From positions 1 to 8,333 of the forward strand of contig JAFZRB010000388.1 of assembly GCA_017620115.1 (NCBI GenBank): a stretch of DNA of 8,333 nucleotides. The letters are read 5' to 3'. This stretch comes from Clostridia bacterium (GTDB lineage Bacteria > Bacillota > Clostridia > Christensenellales > Aristaeellaceae). A model generated the notes under the pieces. It was not told the DNA's origin, made no database searches, and saw only the letters and a list, made by a program, of their open reading frames with translations. This document shows, in pieces, positions 1-5,139 of the stretch; positions within the stretch are counted from its first letter, which is position 1, and each line of letters starts with the position of its first letter. The position numbers and the translations under genes were made by a program.

Positions 1-20
1 ATACCCTGTCACCCGCCGGG

Positions 21-59
21 AAAAAACAAGAGGCCCCTCCCGTATGCCGGGAAAGAGGC
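21..59 (-). terminator. Probable intrinsic terminator of the leftward sulfatase operon
   Basis: Read on the minus strand, the sequence just past the sulfatase stop can form a hairpin. An inner TCCCG/CGGGA stem (48-52 with 38-42) closes a 5-nt loop. A 2-nt bulge follows, then an outer GCCTC/GGGGC stem (55-59 with 33-37) with one G-U pair. Downstream lies a T-rich tail, including six T at 21-26. The bulge makes the fold imperfect, but its place 9 nt beyond the stop and the T-run fit a Rho-independent terminator. Confidence 0.6.
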
Positions 60-67
60 TTCCGTTG

Positions 68-1576
68 TCATTTTTCGCGCGGCCTAAGCTTGTCCAGGCC
101 CCGGTAGTCCCCGAAGGCGGGAGCTTTGGCGAAGGCGGTCGACACGTGGCTGATCAGCTCGAGCGTCATCCTCTGCCGCACGGCAGCGCAGGCGGGATCG
201 TCAAACAGGTTGCGCCACTCGTGGGGATCGGCCTCAAGATCGTACAGCTCGCCGCGCATGGGCGCGTCGTCCGTCACGAGGCCGTCGCGGAACAGGATGA
301 GCTTCCAGCGCCCGCTGCGCCACATCCACGCCGGGGCGATCTGCGGGCACTCGGAGCCGCCGCCGTGGAATTCGCAGAACGCGCCTTCGCGCCGGCGCGG
401 CCCCAGCAGATCCAGGCCCGGCAGGCGCGGGTCGGGCTCGACGCCCGCAGCCGCGCACAGCGTGGGAACGATGTCGACCAGCATGGCGGGCCGGCTGTCG
501 CGCGCGCCGCGCAGGGCGGGATCGACCGGGTCGCCCGCGAGGATCAGGGGCACGCGCACGCTGGAATCGAACAGGCAGTACTTGCTGTAGCGGTTGTCGC
601 GCTCGCCCATCATGTCTCCGTGGTCGGACAGGAAAACGAACAGCGTGTTCCTGTCCAGCCCCTTTTCGCGGAGCCTGTTCAGCACGCCGCCGATGAACCA
701 GTCCATGAACGAGCAGTTGGCCCAGTAGCGCAGCGTAACGAGGCGCTTCTCGGCCGGAGAGAGGCCGTCCAGCACGGCGCGGCGGTTGTAGTGCACGTTA
801 TGCAGCGATTCGCTCGCCCGCATGGCCGCAGCGATGTGGGTATCCGGCTCCTCCCGCCAGGGCGGCGCGGGCGCGTCGGGAATAGCGGCGGGATCGTACA
901 GCGCCTCGAACTCGGGCGGTATGTTGAAGCCCGCGTGCGGCTTGATGAGCGAGAAATACAGAAACAGCGGCCGCCCGTCCGGCCGGTATCCGTCCAGGAA
1001 CTCCATGCACTTGCGCCAGATGAAGCCGTCGCGGTGGCGCTCCTTCGGCAGGGCCGAGGTTTTGCCGATATAGCCCAGCGCGTTTTCCTCGCCGGAGCCG
1101 AATTCGCGCGTTTCGTCGAAATACGCGCGCAGGCCCTCCGGGTCCTCGTCGTCCATCATGACCGCGCCTTCCTCGCACAGCACGGAATCGCGCGGCTGGC
1201 CCTCGGCGCGCACGTCGAAGCCCCGGCGCGAGCCCGCCCCGCCCTTGCGGCAGTTGTTCCAGTGCGTCTTCCCGAAGCCCGCGCAGAAATAGCCGGCGTC
1301 GTGCAGCAGCTGCGGCAGCGGCACGGCAGGCAGACGGCTCTCGTCCAGCAGCGCGCCGGCGTTGGTGCGCACGCCCGTCTGCGAGGGATACAGCCCGAAC
1401 ATGAGGGAGTTGCGGCTGGGTACGCACATCGGGCACTGGCATATGGCCTGATCGAAGAGAACGCCCTCCCTGGCCAGCGAGTCGATGGCGGGCGTGTGAA
1501 CCAGCGGATTGACGCAGCCCAGCGCGTCGAAGCGCTGCTGGTCAGTCATGATCATGACGATATTCGGCCTTTTCAT
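68..1576 (-). CDS. Cytosolic Cys-type S1 family sulfatase
   Basis: A 502-residue sulfatase of the alkaline-phosphatase superfamily, expected to hydrolyse a sulfate ester. The N-terminus has the metal-binding TDQQ segment (D12, Q13). The catalytic motif is C51-V-P-S-R55, where C51 would become formylglycine. K103 and H105 lie in GKTHW, K212 and H214 in KPH, D318 and H319 in SDHGD, and K332 precedes a RVPLI segment, all usual active-site landmarks of the family. The motif position normally held by Thr before Gly is F60. Length is normal for the family. There is no signal peptide, because the first strand begins at residue 4, so the enzyme should act in the cytosol on an imported substrate. The start overlaps the upstream stop as ATGA; a GGAGG lies about 12 nt upstream, so translational coupling is likely. 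A Cys-type enzyme in an anaerobe needs a radical-SAM maturase (anSME), which is not in this window. The exact sulfated substrate cannot be read from the sequence. Confidence 0.93.
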   Translation of the reverse strand: MKRPNIVMIMTDQQRFDALGCVNPLVHTPAIDSLAREGVLFDQAICQCPMCVPSRNSLMFGLYPSQTGVRTNAGALLDESRLPAVPLPQLLHDAGYFCAGFGKTHWNNCRKGGAGSRRGFDVRAEGQPRDSVLCEEGAVMMDDEDPEGLRAYFDETREFGSGEENALGYIGKTSALPKERHRDGFIWRKCMEFLDGYRPDGRPLFLYFSLIKPHAGFNIPPEFEALYDPAAIPDAPAPPWREEPDTHIAAAMRASESLHNVHYNRRAVLDGLSPAEKRLVTLRYWANCSFMDWFIGGVLNRLREKGLDRNTLFVFLSDHGDMMGERDNRYSKYCLFDSSVRVPLILAGDPVDPALRGARDSRPAMLVDIVPTLCAAAGVEPDPRLPGLDLLGPRRREGAFCEFHGGGSECPQIAPAWMWRSGRWKLILFRDGLVTDDAPMRGELYDLEADPHEWRNLFDDPACAAVRQRMTLELISHVSTAFAKAPAFGDYRGLDKLRPREK

Positions 1577-2091
1577 GAAACCCCGCCGCCTCCGTTCCGC
1601 GCCTGCGCGGCCGCGCTGAGCGCCGCGAATATTTCTTCGTTGGGCTGGAAGAGCAGAAGCCTGGCCGCGCCGCCGTCCTTCGCGGCGTAGGCCAGCGCCT
1701 TCTCGGCCAGGGGATATTTCCTGATGGTCACGCTGTCGTAGGCCTGGGCGTTTCCATAGCGGGCGAACACCTCGTCCTTCCCGCCCACGGCCAGCACCGC
1801 GTCCAGCGGGATGTCGTACACGATGCGCGCGTGGTCGCCGTAAACGCGCTCGATGAAGAAGCGGCCTTCCGCGACGGTGTAGCGGCAGGACATGACGCTC
1901 AGCCGCGCGATGAACACGGCCTCGGCCACGACCAGCGCCCACACGGCGAACGCGCCGTACTGGAAGCCCGTCGAGAGGGCGACGGCGCGCTCGACCCAGC
2001 TCACCAGCACGATGGAGGCCGCCAGCCCCAGCACGATCAGCGCGCCGAGGATGGGCGGCACGGAGCGGCCCTTCACGTTCTGCCGGATCAC
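1573..2091 (-). CDS. Two-helix membrane protein with probable PH-like cytosolic domain
   Basis: A 172-residue membrane protein. Residues about 13-32 and 43-63 are hydrophobic helices joined by a short loop. The remaining part (about 66-172) is soluble and begins with a run of alternating beta-type residues (CRYTVAEGRFFIERVYG, then IVYDIPLDAVLAVG). That arrangement resembles bacterial PH-like (YdbT/bPH2-type) domains that follow two transmembrane helices. This is a resemblance in layout, not a confirmed hit. The start is GTG, overlapping the upstream stop as GTGA, with GGAGG at 2099-2103 seven nt upstream. The stop overlaps the sulfatase start by 4 bp, so it is the middle gene of a tightly coupled trio. 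The C-terminus ends in a Gly-rich tail. Function unknown; a part in membrane-linked regulation or envelope stress is possible. Confidence 0.75.
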   Translation of the reverse strand: MIRQNVKGRSVPPILGALIVLGLAASIVLVSWVERAVALSTGFQYGAFAVWALVVAEAVFIARLSVMSCRYTVAEGRFFIERVYGDHARIVYDIPLDAVLAVGGKDEVFARYGNAQAYDSVTIRKYPLAEKALAYAAKDGGAARLLLFQPNEEIFAALSAAAQARNGGGGVS

Positions 2092-2858
2092 TGCGCCGCC
2101 TCCGCCGTCTCTTCCTCCACGGCTTCATCCGGCTCGAACATGTCGATCATCTCCTGCAGCACGGCCGCGGCGGTATCCTGGTTCTGGCTGAAGGCGACGA
2201 TGGCCAGGTACTTGTCGGTCGGGTCGTAGCTCAGCGTCGAGTACATGCCGGTGAGCGTCGAGGCCTGCAGGGCGTAGACATGCTGCTCGCCGGTCGCGAG
2301 GCCGTTGTCGTCCACCTCGTCGAAGGTCACGCGGCCCAGCTGGCGGTCGCCCGGATCGATGACGCCCGATTCGATGTAATCGTCCAGCGGCACGAGCGTG
2401 CCCTGATCGGCCAGCTGCACCATGAGCGAGCGCGACAGCACGTAGATGTCGCCCTCCTGCGCGGCCAGCATCACCATGTACTTCTGCGCCGCGTAGTAGC
2501 TCTCCTCGCTGCTCGATTCGGGATCGTACTGCAGCGAGAGGAACTGCAGCTCCTGCAGCGGCGCCTCGTAATCCGCGGCGGCGGTATCGACGCCCCGCGC
2601 GGCGTCGCGCGCGCGCTCCGACTCCTGGCCCGCGGCCAGCAGGCGCGCGGCGGCCTCCGTGGCTGCCTCCGACGAGGGATCGGCGTAGAGGCCGATCAGC
2701 TCGATGTCGATGCGCCGCTCGTTGGGCGCGTGGTAGGCGGTCATGGTATAAGTCAGGTTGCCGATCAGCGCGGCGACCACGATGATCACCACATAGATCA
2801 TCTTGCCGTATTGGAAATGCACGCTCAGTTTTTCCTTTGTCAGCTTGGTGTTAGGCAC
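2088..2858 (-). CDS. Membrane-anchored protein with solute-binding-like extracellular part
   Basis: A 256-residue protein with a short basic cytosolic N-terminus, one hydrophobic helix at about residues 20-40, and an acidic outer part. No lipobox Cys or clear cleavage site is seen, so the helix is probably an uncleaved anchor. The segment at about 126-166 (MVMLAAQEGDIYVLSR, then LADQGTLVPLDDYI) resembles the region of sugar ABC-transporter binding proteins where a GD-[IV]-[YF]-[VI] strand precedes a helix and a LVPLD turn. The protein is much shorter than a full binding protein (usually about 400 residues), so it may be a reduced, sensor-like derivative. The C-terminus is strongly acidic (EPDEAVEEE). 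The start is GTG, chosen because GGAGGAGG (2867-2874) lies 8 nt upstream. First gene of the leftward operon, behind the promoter at 2915-2943. The family assignment is an inference from motif resemblance. Confidence 0.75.
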   Translation of the reverse strand: MPNTKLTKEKLSVHFQYGKMIYVVIIVVAALIGNLTYTMTAYHAPNERRIDIELIGLYADPSSEAATEAAARLLAAGQESERARDAARGVDTAAADYEAPLQELQFLSLQYDPESSSEESYYAAQKYMVMLAAQEGDIYVLSRSLMVQLADQGTLVPLDDYIESGVIDPGDRQLGRVTFDEVDDNGLATGEQHVYALQASTLTGMYSTLSYDPTDKYLAIVAFSQNQDTAAAVLQEMIDMFEPDEAVEEETAEAAQ

Positions 2859-2866
2859 GGCGAAAA

Positions 2867-2874
2867 CCTCCTCC
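2867..2874 (-). promoter_or_regulatory. Ribosome binding site for the GTG start at 2858
   Basis: GGAGGAGG on the minus strand, 8 nt before a GTG codon. It fixes the start of the membrane-anchored protein at a non-ATG codon. Confidence 0.8.
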
Positions 2875-2914
2875 GGCGGCCCGTCAGGCCCCGAAACAGC
2901 ATTGGATTATGCTC

Positions 2915-2943
2915 ATTATAGCGAATCCCGCGCGTCATGGCAA
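2915..2943 (-). promoter_or_regulatory. Sigma-A promoter of the leftward operon
   Basis: On the minus strand, TTGCCA (2938-2943) and a perfect TATAAT (2915-2920) are separated by 17 bp, which matches the housekeeping consensus at 11 of 12 positions. Transcription would begin near 2908, giving a leader of about 50 nt before the GTG at 2858. Being this near consensus suggests basal strength, so any control is likely by repression. Confidence 0.8.
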
Positions 2944-3036
2944 GCGGTCTTTCGCAAAATAAATAAGGCATTTGCAATGTTTCGCCGCCACATTTGCCGC
3001 CGCGCGCGCATTTTCCGCGCATTCTCTTGAATTTGC
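2944..3036. promoter_or_regulatory. AT-richer divergent regulatory region with spaced ATTTGC-like repeats
   Basis: Between the two -35 elements lies an AT-richer stretch that stands out from the GC-rich genes. It holds four similar octamers on the plus strand: gcatttgc at 2968, acatttgc at 2990, gcattttc at 3008 and gaatttgc at 3029. They begin 22, 18 and 21 bp apart, roughly two helical turns each. The fourth overlaps the rightward -35 element. The first sits in a short dyad, CATT-tgc-AATG (2969-2979). This is a candidate binding region for a shared regulator; chance is possible for such short repeats. Confidence 0.3.
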
Positions 3037-3055
3037 CCCGCAAAACTGTTATACT
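3027..3055 (+). promoter_or_regulatory. Sigma-A promoter of the rightward catabolic operon
   Basis: TTGAAT (3027-3032) and TATACT (3050-3055) are separated by 17 bp, matching the consensus at 9 of 12 positions. Transcription would begin near 3062, leaving a leader of about 65 nt before the ATG at 3127. It diverges from the leftward promoter, with about 84 bp between the two -35 elements. Confidence 0.75.
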
Positions 3056-3068
3056 AAGGCCACGCGGG

Positions 3069-3098
3069 CGCGTTTGAGAACGGAGCGCCGGAAACGCG
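3069..3098. repeat. Inverted repeat in the leader of the sialidase-like gene
   Basis: A perfect 7-bp inverted repeat, CGCGTTT (3069-3075) and AAACGCG (3092-3098), separated by 16 nt that can themselves pair weakly (CGG/CCG). It lies just downstream of the predicted transcription start and upstream of the ribosome binding site at 3111-3117. It could be an mRNA leader hairpin or a repressor operator; there is no T-run after it, so it is not a terminator. Confidence 0.45.
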
Positions 3099-3126
3099 AA
3101 AGCCGCACGCAGGGAGGTAAAACGCA

Positions 3127-4209
3127 ATGAGCATCAGGATCAACGGCGAAAACGGCGTGGTCTGCCGCGTGCCGGACAGCATGTTCGGCTATTTCGGCTG
3201 GCCCTCCATCGCGCGCATGGACGACGGCACGCTGGCCGTGGCCGTGAGCGGACTGAGAAACCGGCACATCTGCCCCTGGGGCAAGGACACGATTTCCTTC
3301 AGCCACGACGGCGGCGGCACATGGACGCAGCCCGTCGTGGCGCATGATTCCCCGCTGGACGACCGCGACGCGGGCCTCGTGTATCTGGGCGCGAAGACGC
3401 TGCTGCTCACGTGGTTCACGCTGGATCCGCGCCAGTTCCACGAACTCTTCCGACGGGACATGACCGGCGCGGCGCGCGCGTGGATGGAGGCGAAGCTCAG
3501 CGCGATCACCGACGACACCGCGCGGGCGAACGCCGGCAGCTGGACGCGGATCAGCTTCGACGGCGGCGAAACCTGGAGCGCGCCGCGCCCCTCGCCCGTG
3601 ACCGCGCCGCACGGCCCCATCCAGCTGAAGAACAACACGCTGATGTACGCCGGCAAGCCCTTCCCGCCGGGCGACAAGCGCCCCATGAGCCAGGACGTGG
3701 CCGTGGCGCTCAGCATCGACCTGGGCATGACCTGGAAGGTAATCGCCTCCGTGCCCTGCCCGCCCGGCTTCGCCGCGGAGCAGGTTCACGAGCCGCACTT
3801 GGTCGAGCTCGGCGACGGCACGCTGCTGTGCGCCCTGCGCGTGCATGAGAAGGACACCGCCGCCGTTTGGATGAGCCGCTCGACCGACCGCGGCTTCACC
3901 TGGAGCGAGCCTTACCGCCTGCCCTGCGACGGCACCCCGCCGCACCTGCTGATGCACTCCTCCGGCCGCGTCGTGTGCGTGTACGGCTACCGCCATGAGC
4001 CCTACGGCCAGCGCGCGCTCGTCAGCCGCGACGGCCTGAACTGGGGCGAGGAACTCATCCTGCGCGACGACGGCCTGGACGGCGACCTGGGCTATCCCGC
4101 CTCCGTGGAGCTGGAGGACGGCTCTATCTGCACCATCTACTACCAGCGCCTGCCCGGCGACAGCCAGACCAGCGTGCTCTCCACGCGCTGGACGCTGCCG
4201 GAAGAATGA
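3127..4209 (+). CDS. Sialidase-like Asp-box beta-propeller protein, cytosolic
   Basis: A 360-residue protein of the sialidase (BNR/Asp-box) superfamily. Four Asp boxes of the form SxDxGxTW are at residues 59-66, 143-150, 196-203 and 252-259, and a shortened one is at 300-306, which supports a six-bladed propeller. Other landmarks are HEP with E222 followed by VELGDGTLLCALR (R238), the YGYR segment ending at R289, and LGYPASVEL with Y323. Where sialidases carry the first triad arginine (the [FY]RIP motif), the matching strand here reads FGWPSIAR, so that arginine seems absent. There is no signal peptide, in contrast to secreted sialidases. AGGGAGG lies 9 nt before the ATG. The gene leads the rightward operon, next to a sialic-acid-lyase-like aldolase, which points to handling of sialic-acid-like or other acidic sugars. 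True exo-sialidase activity is uncertain. Confidence 0.85.
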   Translation: MSIRINGENGVVCRVPDSMFGYFGWPSIARMDDGTLAVAVSGLRNRHICPWGKDTISFSHDGGGTWTQPVVAHDSPLDDRDAGLVYLGAKTLLLTWFTLDPRQFHELFRRDMTGAARAWMEAKLSAITDDTARANAGSWTRISFDGGETWSAPRPSPVTAPHGPIQLKNNTLMYAGKPFPPGDKRPMSQDVAVALSIDLGMTWKVIASVPCPPGFAAEQVHEPHLVELGDGTLLCALRVHEKDTAAVWMSRSTDRGFTWSEPYRLPCDGTPPHLLMHSSGRVVCVYGYRHEPYGQRALVSRDGLNWGEELILRDDGLDGDLGYPASVELEDGSICTIYYQRLPGDSQTSVLSTRWTLPEE

Positions 4210-4213
4210 AGAC

Positions 4214-4220
4214 AAAGGAG
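4214..4220 (+). promoter_or_regulatory. Ribosome binding site that fixes the lyase start
   Basis: AAAGGAG, 9 nt before the ATG at 4230. An in-frame ATG at 4206 overlaps the preceding stop but has no good ribosome binding site of its own, and the family homology begins only after 4230. Confidence 0.7.
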
Positions 4221-4229
4221 CGTGCTCAT

Positions 4230-5129
4230 ATGTCCCGCATACTGTTCACCGGCATCATGCCGGCGCTCGTGTCCCCCGTGAACGAGGATGGAACCATCCG
4301 CGAAAAGCAGCTGCGCCATCTGGTGCGCGACCTGTCGCAGACCGGCATCACCGGCTTCTACCTGTGCGGCGCCACCGGCGAGGGCATCGCCATGGCCCCT
4401 GAGAGGCGCATGGAGCTGGTCGAGATCGTGAAGGACGAGGCGCCGGAGGGCATGAAGCTCATCAACCACATCGGCGCGGGCGACCTGGCCACCGTGAAAA
4501 GGCTGGCCCGCCACAGCCGCGCCATCGGGCTGGACGGCATCTCATCCGTGCCGCCGTTCTTCTTCAATTACGACGAGCGCGGCATCATCGACTATTACCG
4601 CGCCATGTCCGAGGAGAGCGAAGCGCTGCCGCTGCTCATCTACGCCTCCCCGCTCTCGGGCGCGCCGCTGCCCGTGAAAACGGTCGAGAAGATGCTGGGC
4701 ATCCCCGGCTTCGTGGGCATGAAGTACACCAATCCCAACTACTACCTCATGAGCCGCTATAAGAAGCTGGCGGGCGGCGACATCAACATCATCAACGGGC
4801 CGGACGAAACCTGTATGCTGGGCCTTCTGATGGGCGCGGACGCCGCCATCGGCTCCACCTACAACGTGATGCCCAGGCTGTTCGTAAGCATTTACAACGC
4901 CGTGAAGAGCGGCCGGATCGACGAGGCGCGCCCGCTCCAGATGAAGGCGGACGACCTGATCGAGCTGATGCTCGGATACGACATCGTCTCCTGCTGCAAG
5001 CTCATGCTGGACGAGCGCGGCTACGACATCGGCGAGACCAACGCGCCCATGAAGCGCCTGACCGACGCGCAGAAGGCCGATTTCCTGGACGAGCTGAACG
5101 CGCTGGGCGGCGTGGACGCCTTCTCGTGA
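4230..5129 (+). CDS. nanA: N-acetylneuraminate lyase family aldolase (class I, DHDPS/NAL superfamily)
   Basis: A 299-residue TIM-barrel aldolase, the usual length for the family. It would form a Schiff base with a 2-keto acid and split off pyruvate, or run the reverse reaction. Landmarks line up closely with E. coli NanA numbering: GATGEG at 47-52 (carboxylate binding), the active-site Tyr at Y138 in IYASPLSG, the Schiff-base lysine K165 in GMKYT with T167, then NGPDE (G190, D192, E193) and GSTYN (S209). The NG-x-DE and GSTYN motifs distinguish the sialic-acid-lyase branch from dihydrodipicolinate synthase, which also fits the absence of lysine-pathway neighbours. It lies 20 bp after the sialidase-like gene. 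The exact substrate (N-acetylneuraminate or another ulosonic acid) is not proven; related 2-keto-3-deoxy sugar acid aldolases remain possible, so the gene symbol is tentative. Confidence 0.85.
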   Translation: MSRILFTGIMPALVSPVNEDGTIREKQLRHLVRDLSQTGITGFYLCGATGEGIAMAPERRMELVEIVKDEAPEGMKLINHIGAGDLATVKRLARHSRAIGLDGISSVPPFFFNYDERGIIDYYRAMSEESEALPLLIYASPLSGAPLPVKTVEKMLGIPGFVGMKYTNPNYYLMSRYKKLAGGDINIINGPDETCMLGLLMGADAAIGSTYNVMPRLFVSIYNAVKSGRIDEARPLQMKADDLIELMLGYDIVSCCKLMLDERGYDIGETNAPMKRLTDAQKADFLDELNALGGVDAFS

Positions 5130-5139
5130 GGAGGCGCGC

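Noticed and set aside
44..1690. A long plus-strand open frame (548 codons) opposite the sulfatase gene
   Set aside because: Its Arg/Ala/His/Val-rich translation is typical of the reverse complement of a GC-rich gene, it has no recognisable domain, and the opposite strand encodes a complete sulfatase with all motifs.
1577..2128. An N-terminal extension of the sulfatase frame up to 2128
   Set aside because: The extension is Arg-rich and out of frame with the real upstream membrane protein gene; the sulfatase core begins immediately after the ATG at 1576.
2280..2921. Plus-strand open frame opposite the membrane-anchored protein gene
   Set aside because: Low-complexity Arg/Ala/Leu/Gly composition, no good ribosome binding site, and it covers a well-supported minus-strand gene and its promoter.
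3049..4215. Minus-strand open frame opposite the sialidase-like gene
   Set aside because: Antisense shadow caused by GC-rich third positions; the plus strand carries clear Asp boxes.
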